64,000 nucleotides of DNA from Taudactylus pleione. Its lineage: Eukaryota > Chordata > Amphibia > Anura > Myobatrachidae. The stretch covers positions 1,550,001 through 1,614,000 of the forward strand of contig JAUIMM010000577.1 of NCBI GenBank assembly GCA_031769625.1. Direction: 5' to 3'. Below, piece after piece: positions 48,360 through 58,042 of the stretch; within the stretch, counting starts at the first letter, position 1, and each line of letters opens with the position of its first letter. The notes under the pieces are model-generated. The model worked only from the letters and a program-made list of their open reading frames with translations. It searched no databases and was not told the DNA's origin. The position numbers were made by a program, and so were the translations under genes.

Positions 48360-48789
48360 CCCTTTTACACTGGAGCTAAAACCCGGGTTATTGAAGGGTT
48401 AACCCGGGCAGCTCCTTGGTGTAAAAGGGGTGAGGGTTGGACTGCTGGGTCGAGTGACCCAGCAATCCAACCCAGGTAAATAGCAGGGTTTAACACGGGC
48501 GTAGCCTATGAAACCTTGCTGTGTGTACGGCGCACTCCGGGTCTTGATGACCTGGAGTGAGCCGCATGCCGGCCGATTGGTCCGGCTTCAGTGGCGCTTG
48601 GAGATGACGTCATCTCCAAGCGTCCACTTTCACGCCGGAAAAGCCGGGTCTATGCAGACCCGACTGCGGTGTGAGCGGCGCCGACTCGGGAATATCCTGA
48701 GTCGGCGCCAGCTAAATTCCGGGTCTGATCCGTATAGGAACCCTGTTCCAACTCCGGGTCAGACCCAGAATTTTGGTGGAAAAGGGGTA
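48360..48789. mobile_element. MITE family 1, copy 2 (palindrome-rich)
   Basis: Ends cccttttacactggag and tttggtggaaaaggggta match the family at 39.6 kb, with taa on both flanks (48357-48359, 48790-48792). The interior has a perfect 28-bp palindrome at 48595-48622 centred on tgacgtca, a 33-bp near-perfect palindrome at 48677-48709 (arms ggcgccgactc), and several cccgggtt inversions. No coding capacity. The GC-rich core differs from copy 1. Confidence 0.75.
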
Positions 48790-49800
48790 TAACAGTGTAA
48801 GAGTGATACAGATTGTTGGTCATTCCTGCAGAAGATACGTTTTATGTGACCATATATCAGGAATTATTCATGTAAAGTGACTGTATGATATTTCATACAT
48901 TTCTATTTTCTAAATACCTGAAAGACTTATGCAGATATTGCACTTCTGTCCACGGTAATAGGGGCTTGATATACATCATCTATGAATAATTGGATCAGTA
49001 TCTTCTGATTTTCCCATTACTTATATGTCTGTGCCATTATCTATGTATTATATCACATAGATCACCATATATGAATTCCCCCAACATAGCGCTCTGCATT
49101 TGAAGAATAAAAAGAGAGAGATTATCTTATTAGAGAGAGTAGGACAGACCCTTCTTTTCCTATCGCTCCCAGAACAATTTTTTGACCTAATGCTGCTTAT
49201 TAATTAAATACCTAATAAATGTACATTTTTAACTGATCAATTTATCATCATCATCATTTTACCTGCACTCTTGTCAGAAACCCCCTCTCAGCATATTAGA
49301 TGTGCCTAGTCTCTTATATTAGACCATTCTGAATTCATAAAACATTACCATTCTTGGTGCCTCTATAATAGCCCCCCCCCCCTGCTGCTTTCACTGTATA
49401 ATTAATTTGCAGCTGCTTCTAAGCTTTAATATCCTACTACACTTTATAATTGGTGGGTCTCTGTACAATCATATCCAGCCCTCTCACCTCCCTAATTCCA
49501 CTTCACCTGTGTTGTTACTTACTAGATGAAAGCACAAAGGCACCCTGACCTCAATTACAGTATTGCCTTCTTCTACCCGGCAGACTGGTCCAGGGGACCT
49601 GTCTTCTGTTGTATTATTATAATGGTGAATTCGTTACCATGCAGGTACCATATAACCTTATGTACATTTTGACCTATGTTCCATTTCTGCAGTTATAAAT
49701 AGATTTACAAAAAAACTTGAAATAATGCAAAAATAATGTGTAATTGACTTAATCTTCAAAATACACTAAATAAAAGTCTATTCCACAAATTCCTCTACCT
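48790..49800. other. unassigned AT-rich sequence
   Basis: No gene seen. It contains a short (atc)n run near 49246 and a C-run of about 12 near 49370. It forms the upstream flank of the exon at 50034. Confidence 0.3.
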
Positions 49801-50033
49801 CTCCATGAAACACAGATCCTCACTAATAGTATATATGTGTTATAGTGTATATGAGAGAGCAGCAAGCTGGTCACATGACAGGATTCCCATCCTGGCCTCA
49901 TGCACCTGTAGTCATGGCAACAGCATTGTTTACTTTCAAAGTTGTGAGCGGCAGTTACATCTTCCAACTGACGTTTTTGGAGAAGACGGAGCCCAGTGAG
50001 CAGTAGCAGCAGCCAGCACAGGAGTCAGTGACA
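49800..50033 (+). promoter_or_regulatory. possible promoter/5' UTR of the basic-protein gene
   Basis: The 230 bp before the ATG at 50034 include an E-box-like gtcacatgac and an X-box-like gtcatggcaac within 60 bp of each other, then a GC-balanced, ATG-free stretch rich in agcag that looks like a 5' UTR. Promoter use is inferred only. Confidence 0.3.
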
Positions 50034-50268
50034 ATGGCCGGAAGGAAGAGGAGCAGGAAGATGAACAACAGAGAGACAGCACCAGAGCCAGCCAGGAAGG
50101 GAGCATCTGAGCTGGAAAGGAAGATACCAGGCCCTGAAGATTATCAAGAGAAGAGGAGCGGGAAGAGGAGCCGGAAGAGAAAATGGCGACAACAGGAATC
50201 CCTGGTAGAGAAGAGGAAGACATCGGGCAGCAAGGAGAAAGCATTACATGGAGACCAGCAGAGACCAG
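50034..50268 (+). CDS. 5' coding exon of a Lys/Arg/Glu-rich protein, possibly kinase-like N-terminus
   Basis: The ATG has good context (gtgacaatgg). The exon encodes 78 codons plus one base, starting MAGRKRSRKMNNRETAPEPA. It is very rich in Lys, Arg, Glu and Gln and has no folded domain. It ends at a donor ccag|gtagag (GT 50269) in phase 1. Without splicing, the frame runs to 50327. Charged N-termini that open like this are, from memory, typical of a large frog family of protein kinase C-like kinases, where a disordered basic head precedes the kinase domain. No kinase domain lies in this window, so the identity is an inference. Confidence 0.5.
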
Positions 50269-50972
50269 GTAGAGAGGGGAAGGAGGGTACATCAGGGAGT
50301 ACACCCATTAGTATGGGGCAGATGTAGGGCCCCAGCAGTATCAGAGACACTAAATGTAGTTGGATATTCATCTAATTTACTTTATAATGTTACACTGGCA
50401 AAGTGTTTAATAGAAAATGTTACTATATAAACAATAATAAGGGGTTTCATGATGCTGCATGTGATGAGCTGCTTATTACAGTTATTCAGATACAGATATT
50501 AATAAAAGGAAAATCTCCCCTCTTCTAGCCGGTCCCTACACGGGGGCACAGTAACATGAGCATTACTCTGTATCCTCTGCCACCAGCTGTCACACACATG
50601 TTATACACACACTATGCTATATCCATGGGCTCAGGGCTGCTGGCTCATAGGCTTATAGAGACAGAACCTCCCCCAAGCATTCACATTAATGGGCACCGGG
50701 GGAATTAGCTGGCAAGGTTTGGCTTATATATGGGAAAATGGGGCACAAGGGAAAATGTGACCCCAACATTACATAATACACAATAGGCGTTACTGCACGT
50801 CACCCATCTATCTGCAGTGCCTGAGCTGTGTGATACCTGGTGGGAAAGGATACAGAGCAATTCCCATATTACTGTGACTCCATGTAGGGACTGGCCAGAT
50901 ACATTTCCTCTATTTAAATGAAATACAGCTTGGAGTGTAAATAGGTGAGCGCAGTGCATGTATGAGATTGGA

Positions 50973-51082
50973 AAACTAGAGTTTGCAACGTTTTAGTGCT
51001 TTAATGCGCTTTTGTCAAGCAATACAATTGTATTGCTTGACAAAAGCGCATTAAAGCGCTGAAACATTGCAAACTGTAGTTT
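50973..51082. repeat. 110-bp near-perfect palindrome without spacer
   Basis: Two 55-bp arms meet at caattg (centre 51027/51028) with about four mismatches. The innermost 30 bp of each arm match perfectly (for example tttgtcaagcaatacaa against its complement). It could extrude as a cruciform or fold as a long RNA hairpin if transcribed as intron. Confidence 0.9.
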
Positions 51083-51244
51083 CTTGAATCTTTATTCCAT
51101 AAGCCCAGAGCGCTGCAGTCTCCTATCACTATTTCTCTACTTACGGGTCAGTCGACAGTTGTCTCTTATGGAGGGCACCCAGCAGGGTTTATTTGAGTAC
51201 AAATGAGTGCTACACATAATTACTATACACAGTATATGGACTAT

Positions 51245-52213
51245 GGGCCTGACTCAGAGATGGACACATTGCGGATATGAACATGGTTATAGATTATCGG
51301 TAGCCTGTACATGTGTATATGTCACCCTGCGCATGCGTCAAGTTTATTTATTGCTGTCGCTCGCAGTGAAGATTTATCCGTGAAGTGAGTGACAGGCAGG
51401 GACCATTTGTGGGTGGTAACAGGGAGGTGATGACTTAAATGCTGATGTCTCATGACCAGTGGCGGATCTTGCCTAGGGGCTGTGAGGCTACAGCCCCCCC
51501 AGTAATATCCGCCACTTCAGTATAAAGTCAGTGCAGTCCGTGACTGCATTCTCTACACTACTGTGACTGGCAGTGGCTTCCTATTGGAGGAGCCACCTGC
51601 CAGTCAGATATACAACAGGCAGTCTCAGGGGGAGGTGTCTCCTCCCCCTGGGGCTGCCAGTCCCGGCTGCTATTAGCAGAGAGCGGCTTCCAGTATGAAG
51701 CCACTACTCTGCCTTTACACCAGCCCTAACCGGCTCCTAGGGGCTGCAGACAATGCAGCCCTTTGGAAGCTGGTGACATGCACATGTGCACGCGCAGCTC
51801 CCAGCCGCTAGTGTGCATGCGCCGGTCCCAGCACTTGACAGATTGATGCCGGGACCCGCAGGTAGATTTGAGTGACGCTCGTTTCCAGTGGTGGCAGCCC
51901 CCCTCATCTAAGAGGGTAAGAGCCGCCGCTGCTCATGACCGTATTCTGGGTGAGTCTCTGCCTGTGATTGCGATCCTGTACGCAGTAAAAGTGGTTCCGA
52001 TGTCTCAGTTCCAGCGGGCATTTTACATGACCGTAGGGTTACTCAGGAGGCCGATGCTGCGTCTTTATACGCAGCTGCTTGGATTTGCGAAACCGCCAGT
52101 GTTCATCTCAGTACAAATCCCGGTGCCTGCACATCTGCATATTTCCGCACAGCTGCTCCGTACAAAATGGCAGCGGCGGTGGTGACATTAGCGTTCATCT
52201 CTGACTCGTGCCC
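51245..52213. mobile_element. MITE with gggcctgactcagagatg ends
   Basis: The left end gggcctgactcagagatg and the right end catctctgactcgtgccc are inverted copies with two mismatches. The element is about 970 bp and has no supported ORF. An inner block (near 51460-51910) rich in cagccc and gccgct may be a second insertion. Confidence 0.65.
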
Positions 52214-52586
52214 TATATTACTGAGATTAATATCAGTCATGTTATAAGACTGGTGCCGCCATTATATATAACATTGTATGTGAGTAACAATTTCTCCTGC
52301 GTTATCCTTTGGGTACAATATGATATATTCTATGAATAACAGTAACAGTAATATTAGGTTATCTTATAAGATATGTGTTGGATAATTTGGGAACTTGGTA
52401 ATAAAATGTATATAGATGTGTTATATACAAATAGCTAGTCCTCCTTATATCTGGTCTCTGTTAGTGTCTCTCTGTGGGTTATGTGTCCCTAATAATAAGG
52501 CAGCAGTTACAGTATATGTAATTAAGGTTTATTATTATTATTATTATTATTATTCAGGCTTCTGATCTTTTTTAATGTCTTAAAAG

Positions 52587-52715
52587 GTGACGATGGAAAG
52601 AGAAGAAAGGAAGACAAGAAGAGGAGATGGAGACATGAGGGATCTATTATATTCCCGAAGAGAAAGAGAGCGTCGGACGAGGCTGAAACGTTGGCGGATG
52701 ATCAGCCAATGCCAG
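52587..52715 (+). CDS. second basic-protein exon (symmetrical phase 1-1)
   Basis: The acceptor cttaaaag (AG 52585-52586) and the donor ccag|gtaggg (GT 52716) bound 129 bp, exactly 43 codons. The open frame joins that of the exon ending at 50268 in phase 1. It encodes a Lys/Arg/Glu-rich stretch, then an acidic tail (RASDEAETLADDQPMP). The bases around its donor (ccag|gtag.gaggggaagg) match those around the first exon's donor, which suggests exon duplication. Later exons were not found before the Ngaro-like element. Confidence 0.45.
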
Positions 52716-52778
52716 GTAGGGAGGGGAAGGCGGTTTTCATCAGGAAAGGTTCTTTTTATTTTTTACATTGACAAAGAC

Positions 52779-53108
52779 TTAGGGCGGGACGCATGACCAG
52801 CGCCGCAAAGGGCTGCTCTCTCGGTAAGAATGGCCTTTTGCGATGGAGGGACTTCCGGGTCTATGACCCAGAAACTTTCCGGCGTCCTTCTGTGCATGCC
52901 GCAGGGGGTGCTGGGAGTGATCCAATCAGATCTTATAGCACTCTGCAGAAAGAAGCCCATAGGCTTTTATGGGTAACGCCATCAAGAAGATGCCGTTACC
53001 CATCGCAACCAAGCCCCGGAGTGCATCTCATTCGGGGCTTGGTGTACATGAGAAATGCGGTCAAACCTCCATTTTCAGGGTTTGACAGCATTTTTCATCC
53101 CGCCCTTA
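52779..53108. mobile_element. foldback MITE with tagggcggga ends
   Basis: The left end ttagggcggga and the right end tcccgccctta are inverted. Inside are inverted pairs such as tgggtaacgccatc/gatgccgttaccca and ccaagccccg/cggggcttgg. A related fragment lies at 54.9-55.1 kb. Confidence 0.7.
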
Positions 53109-54430
53109 TAATGAAAATATTACTATATAAACAATACTGAGGGATTTCCCCATGTTCCTTGTATCTGTATGTGCTTACTACAGTTATTCAGATGAAGATG
53201 TTTAAATAAAAAAAAAATGATTAGTACAAATATCATTTATGGAGACAGGGACATGTACTGTACAATGGTTTTGAAAAATCCCACTGCAATGGGTTCTAAA
53301 CCAGCCACTTAGTAAATCTGGGGTTTATATTATTCTACTGGGAAAAATATTGATGTTCATTCAAAGTCCTACTCTAAAGTGTGGCTTCTCAGTGTTTTTG
53401 CGCTTAGTAAATCAGCAGGATGCAATCCCAATGGGAAACCGCAGCCAAACCAAAGGCAGTTCAAACCCGTAGTAAATTTTCCCCTTAATGTGCTTATGGT
53501 TTTTGTTTTTATTTTTCTGGATCTATAGTACATACTGTACTTTACTTGGTACAACTTTAAATATTTAACTATATTTAAACTAAAGGAATTGATGTCAACA
53601 TATTTTTCTCAAGTGGGAATATAGATGCAAACAGTTTCAGACTCTTTTTGATAGGTTATAAAAACTCTACATTCTGTAATAATAAGTAGTAAAAAAAAAA
53701 GTTGTGTTTTATATCAAGAGCTGAACTGAGACATGAAGGGCCCATTCGTGGAATGTAATGGTTGGTGCCCATTTCAGCTTCATGCCACTTTAGGGGTACG
53801 GGCAGACCCTGGCGGTGATATGATTTGTCCTACAACTACAGGATCAGCCCAAAGAGGAATTGGCTAATGCAGTATAAAAAACAAAAACATCTCCTTGTTC
53901 ACCAGTAATAATAGGGCTTTTGGTGCTTTGATAATTTGCATGAGGATCCCTGACCGCTAGTTCCTTAAAACCAATTAATGCATGTGATTATGGAGTAAAA
54001 GCTTGATGTTTAGGATCCATACTATTGGAACAATCATCTATACAGTTGCTCAACAAAAATACTAAAGTCCCAAGATTGTGCTCACCTGCCATCCTCACAT
54101 TCATTTACGTGGTCCTGGACACGGTTGTGCCTCCGGTAGTCCATAACGCTTCAGGTCAGCAGCCCCAGAACTTCTTGGACTTCAGTAAAAGTATAAGATA
54201 TGTAAGGGATGAAGAGGTGAGAACTAGAAGAAAAAGGAGGAGGCAGGACAAAGTACAGGGCAGTATCTAAAGTTTGAGGGGCCCAGAGGAAATGCTGGTG
54301 GTGGGGGACAATTATTGCTGCTGACGGGAAGGGCAGAGAGGCTGCCAATGAAAGGTGAGGGGTAGTGGAGCTGCTGCCGAAAGGGAAGTGCAGAGGGGCT
54401 GCTGCTGACAGGGAAAGGGCACAGAGTCAA
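53109..54430. other. unassigned
   Basis: AT-rich sequence without a recognised gene. An open frame at 54025-54270 ends in an Arg/Lys-rich stretch but has no splice site that would join it convincingly to the basic exons upstream. Confidence 0.3.
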
Positions 54431-54431
54431 G

Positions 54432-54902
54432 TCTGGTGCAGACAGGTGAAGCGCGTATACGTCTGGTGCAGACAGGGGAGGAGCAGAGAGTCTGATACAG
54501 ACAGGGGAAGGGCGTAGAGTCTGGTGCAGACAGAGGAGGAGCAGAGAGTCTGGTGCAGACAGAGGAGGAGCAGAGAGTCTGGTGCAGACAGGGGAGGAGC
54601 AGAGAGTCTGGTGCAGACAGGGGAGGAGCAGAGAGTCTGGTGCAGACAGGGGAAGGGCGTAGAGTCTGGTGCAGACAGAGGAGGAGCAGAGAGTCTGGTG
54701 CAGACAGAGGAGGAGCAGAGAGTCTGGTGCAGACAGAGGAGGAGCAGAGAGTTTGGCACAGACAGGGGAGGAGCAGAGAGTCTGGTGCAGACAGGGGAGG
54801 AGCAGAGAGTCTGGTGCAGACAGGGGAGGAATAGAGAGTCTGGCTCTGACAAGGGAGGAGCAGAGAGTCTGGTGCAGACAGGGGAGGAGCAGAGAGTCTG
54901 AT
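54432..54902. repeat. 29-bp minisatellite, about 16 copies
   Basis: Units of 29 bp start gagagtctggtgcagaca and end with gaggagca. Variants carry gggaagggcgta or ggatacagac-like changes. Open frames of 90-280 codons on both strands arise from the repeat and are not called. Confidence 0.95.
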
Positions 54903-55140
54903 CGGATCCCTCCCAGCATGCCCCACGGCCGACGCGTCACTCTGCGCATGGTCAGATGGACTCCCGGGTCATAAACCCGGAAGTCCACGGCACAGCGCAC
55001 ATCGCAAAAAACAGCTTTTATCGGAAGAGTTGTCCTTTGCGCTACTGATCGCATATGTTAGTGCATATGCGATCAGTTGGAAATGCAAAGCATGGCAGGA
55101 TGTACTCCGCAAGGTTAGTACATCCCGCCTTATATCATCA
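54903..55140. mobile_element. partial copy of the tagggcggga MITE family (inverted)
   Basis: On the minus strand it shares gacttccgggt.tatgaccc, cgcaaaa and the catcccgcc end with the element at 52779-53108. It also contains an inner hairpin gatcgcatatg...catatgcgatc near 55047-55075. Confidence 0.55.
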
Positions 55141-55340
55141 CACACACACTCTCTCTCTCTCAGCTCCTCACCAATGCCGTCACACCAGAACACACTGAGG
55201 CACTGCTGGGTCTGTCATACAGTGCACATGCAGTGAGTGCCTGACAGTGACACTGTGACACTGACTGCTCAGTTACCATAAACGCCCTATCGGTATATGT
55301 GAACACAAATCCAAACCAGTACAGCTTAACAAACCTTACA
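55141..55340. other. unassigned
   Basis: Contains a short (ct)n run near 55148. It probably includes the downstream terminal repeat of the Ngaro-like element, but no matching repeat at the other end was found. Confidence 0.3.
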
Positions 55341-55363
55341 TAACTTATGTAAAATAAAGACAC

Positions 55364-55405
55364 AGACAACTTTATTGCTATAAAAATAAGATCAGCCTTT
55401 ATTTT
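55364..55405 (-). terminator. polyadenylation signals of the Ngaro-like element
   Basis: On the minus strand two AATAAA hexamers (about 55397 and 55371) are followed by a GT-rich gttgtctgtgtctttatttta. This is the usual order of a vertebrate poly(A) signal and downstream element. It lies about 330 bp after the SGNH ORF. Confidence 0.5.
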
Positions 55406-55734
55406 AAATACAAAAAACGACTGGTGACGGAAAGAAAGAGCGTCATAAGCCAATGGTCCAAATTCACTTTAAGCAATTTCCACTATCCTCCACCATACTT
55501 GCAGGGCCAATTGCCCTTTAAGCAAGTAATCTTTAAGGTCTCCAAATCAGGCACCAATACACTCATAAAAAGGCCCGGCCAGTAAGCCAGTGCAGCTGAC
55601 CCCAGAAGGTTAACGTCAACAGTGTATTGATGCCGATTGCACCCCAAAATAAATTGCAGTGAACCTAACCCTTTACCTGACGCTCCTTCCAGCCACGCCC
55701 GACGACACCTCTTAAAGACAGGCCCGCCATCAGT

Positions 55735-56316
55735 CTAAACTAAACTACCTAATCCCCTAAAGATACTTTCCAAGAACAGCGGCGTCCCCTCTTCAGTAAG
55801 GTGAACTCCATCCGAACGGAACAGGTGAGAATCTCTAAAGCGTATCAAAGGATGATTTATCACCAGGCCACCTAAAGCTACCACTCTTTTTGCCACTAGG
55901 GAATTAACCTTGCGTCTTGCCTTGTCGACTAACACCCCAGGCCTCGCGCTCCTCCAACACTGCCTGGGAATGATAGCCAACCAAACCAGATTACACCATG
56001 GCCACCAGGAACAAATGGTCTCAAGATCCTTAACTACCTTGTACCTCAAATCTAAGGATGACTGAGACCCCAGATCATTGCCCCCCAAATGCAAGACTAG
56101 AACACCAGGAGCCCCAAAACACGACGCCATCTCTAACAGCAAACCTAGCAGCGCGTCCCAGCGCATACCTCTCCTGCCTAACCAGCGAATGCTGTCTACT
56201 GCTACAAATGACTGAGGGTCACACGCCAAGGGCGATGTAGCTGCCCAATGGATAAATGAGTGACCCACGACCCATATGGGGCGAGGGTCCAAATTAGCTC
56301 CTGCAAGAAAAAACAC
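55735..56316 (-). CDS. SGNH/GDSL-type hydrolase ORF of the Ngaro-like element
   Basis: 193 codons. Block I is VVGHSFIHWA, with the nucleophile serine in G-H-S. The oxyanion motif is HLGGNDLG (Gly-Gly-Asn-Asp), and the C-terminal catalytic pair is in SDGVHLTEEG (Asp-x-x-His). SGNH hydrolases are serine esterases or lipases; their role in Ngaro retrotransposition is not established. A clean 3' splice acceptor (tgtgttttttcttgcag) ends at 56301 within the first codons, so the natural product may start in an upstream exon and the first Met-Phe-Phe-Leu may be intronic. The frame is intact with all catalytic residues visible, unlike the recombinase next to it. Confidence 0.85.
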   Translation of the reverse strand: MFFLAGANLDPRPIWVVGHSFIHWAATSPLACDPQSFVAVDSIRWLGRRGMRWDALLGLLLEMASCFGAPGVLVLHLGGNDLGSQSSLDLRYKVVKDLETICSWWPWCNLVWLAIIPRQCWRSARPGVLVDKARRKVNSLVAKRVVALGGLVINHPLIRFRDSHLFRSDGVHLTEEGTPLFLESIFRGLGSLV

Positions 56317-56637
56317 AATGTAACAAGGTTACCAAATGGAAGCCAAAACTTAGCAAAAACGAAATGTCGGCATCAAAAGAGAGAAAGAAAGGTAAAGATA
56401 AAAGACAGGGGGGAGGAGGAGGGGGAGCAAAGGGGGAAAAAAACCTAACTTGGCCCGAGGTGAAAACCTGAAAAAACCTGCCCGGATAACAATAGCCAAT
56501 CAGTTTCCGTGGTTCAGGGCAAAAACAGGGCAAAATCCCTCAGGGCCCCCACCGATAACGGTGACGAGCGGTAACAGAAAAATTCCAAGTTATAATAATA
56601 CAATAGTAAGACAATATACAATGCAGAAGCAAACATA
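56301..56637 (-). other. candidate intron upstream of the SGNH ORF
   Basis: Between the recombinase stop and the SGNH frame the minus strand carries a long pyrimidine-rich stretch (cccccctttgctccccctcc near 56425) and the acceptor at 56301. The donor could not be chosen among several weak candidates. No ORF. Confidence 0.3.
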
Positions 56638-57533
56638 TCAGTGCCGAACATAGCGTTTATAAGCGTTCGATTTCCATCGCCCTAGCGCTTTAATTTCTGA
56701 AACCGACCATCCAGCACGGGCTGCGGCTGTAGCCGCCCCGATCCGAAAGGAATGGGAACCGTATACCCCTTGAGGCAAGCCGAGGTACTGGGTACACCGC
56801 TGAAGGACAGATCAGAATTGATACATGGTCAAGGGGGAACCATCACCATGGATCAACCACGCACCTGGCAAGTTGGGCCGAAGGCGCAAATACTGTCTGG
56901 CCAGCGCAACTGGGCAAACACATGCATCCGAACATGCCGCCAAATACACCCAGCGACCTCTACCCAACTGATCTGTTTTGGATCGCTGCAGCTTACACAT
57001 CAGAGACCGGGCGACGATAATGTGTGAATAAAGTAAAGCAGGAGGGGCCCGACGAGAAGCAGCTACCAACTCGCTGATGTGAAAAGCCCCGTGAAAGGCC
57101 ATCGCAAAAGCGAGCCGGAAAAGTATCGTTTCATAAGGGGACGTGCAAACATCAGACAATACAATCACAAACTAAAAAAAAGTAACGAAAAAGTAACTGG
57201 TCTTCTGGGGTCATCCTGAACCGGGGCCATTCTAGCCCAACCTTTAACAGCCCTTTGTACTAAGAATCCCTTGGTAAAATCCCGACGCCCATGCAAGCGC
57301 AAGAAAAACGAAACGCCGCAAATGATTCTCGCCACCACCGCCCTGGACTTACCAGCAGAATATAGACCCCATATAAAAGATAAAAAGACTTGGTAAATCC
57401 GCTTACCTCCGTCACGCTTGCGGGAGAAAAAGGACTCCCACTGGTTCCAGGCAGACTGGTAGGACCTCAACGTGCTGGGGGCGAGCGAGTGCCGCGCTAA
57501 CCCCTCCATTCCGGACAAATAACCTGCCAACAA
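56638..57533 (-). pseudogene. tyrosine recombinase of the Ngaro-like element (broken)
   Basis: About 300 codons in all. The first part (57533-57165) is the core-binding domain with LAPSTLRSYQSAWNQWESFF. The frame changes at a T-run near 57174-57181 and continues (57168-56812) through the catalytic domain. The box I arginine is replaced: FHGAFHISELVAA where R-x-S-E-L is expected. The catalytic Lys region LQRSKTDQLG follows. After a TGA at 56814-56812 the same frame goes on to HSFRIGAATAA (box II His-x-x-Arg) and LGRWKSNAYKRYVRH, with the nucleophile tyrosine, ending at 56638. The enzyme would integrate the circular DNA copy. The His replacement and the TGA both fit CpG decay. As written it is inactive. 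Confidence 0.85.
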
Positions 57534-58042
57534 TGAGGGGGGCAGATATCACCAATCGCTGCCGCAGAAGGTGCAAGTTCCCTAAATCTAACCCATTGAA
57601 AGCGGGATAGCGCATCTGCAATGGAATTGTCTACGCCGGGAACATGCCTTGCTTCGAAGTGAACATTACATGCCAGACAGCGCAAAACAAGCTGTGCAAG
57701 GAGCCTAAGAACCGTCAAGGATGTAGACTTCTGCCGGTTAATACCATAAACTACCCCCAAGTTGTCGCACCAAAATATGACATGCCGGTTACGGAGCCGA
57801 TCACCCCACAACTCCAGGGCATCAACTATGGGAAACAGCTCGAGTAAAAGAAGATTCTTGGTCAGCCCCCCGGCAACCCAAGATGAAGGCCACTGGGAAG
57901 CGGACCAAGAGCCCTCCAGGTAGGCTCCAAAACCAGTAGCACCGGCTGCATCCGTGAAAAGCTGCAGCTGTGCACTGGCAGCTGGGGGATGCAACCAAAA
58001 ACTAATGCCATTGTATGTTTCCAAAAAAAAAAAACATCCCAA
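57497..58042 (-). CDS. RNase H domain of the Ngaro-like element
   Basis: A 181-codon frame with the RNase H series of DIRS-type elements: LFTDAAGATGFGAYL (first Asp), LLLLELFPIVDALELWG (Glu), VIFWCDNLGVVYGIN (Asp) and HVPGVDNSIADALSRFQ (last Asp). It degrades RNA in RNA-DNA hybrids during reverse transcription. It is separated from the reverse transcriptase frame only by a shift in a 12-T run near 58022-58033 and was probably one Pol protein with it. It overlaps the start of the recombinase frame by about 37 bp. Confidence 0.85.
   Translation of the reverse strand: MGCFFFLETYNGISFWLHPPAASAQLQLFTDAAGATGFGAYLEGSWSASQWPSSWVAGGLTKNLLLLELFPIVDALELWGDRLRNRHVIFWCDNLGVVYGINRQKSTSLTVLRLLAQLVLRCLACNVHFEARHVPGVDNSIADALSRFQWVRFRELAPSAAAIGDICPPHCWQVICPEWRG

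Larger units (their letters stand above)
50269..52586 (+). other. predicted intron between the two basic exons
   Basis: About 2.3 kb bounded by GT (50269) and AG (52585-52586). It holds a 110-bp palindrome and a MITE. A (tta)n run precedes the acceptor. No additional exon was recognised inside it. Confidence 0.4.

Noticed and set aside
54224..55054. 276-codon minus-strand ORF (SLLLPCLHQTLCS repeats) and its mirror ORFs
   Set aside because: The 29-bp repeat generates frames in all phases; the flanks are a MITE fragment.
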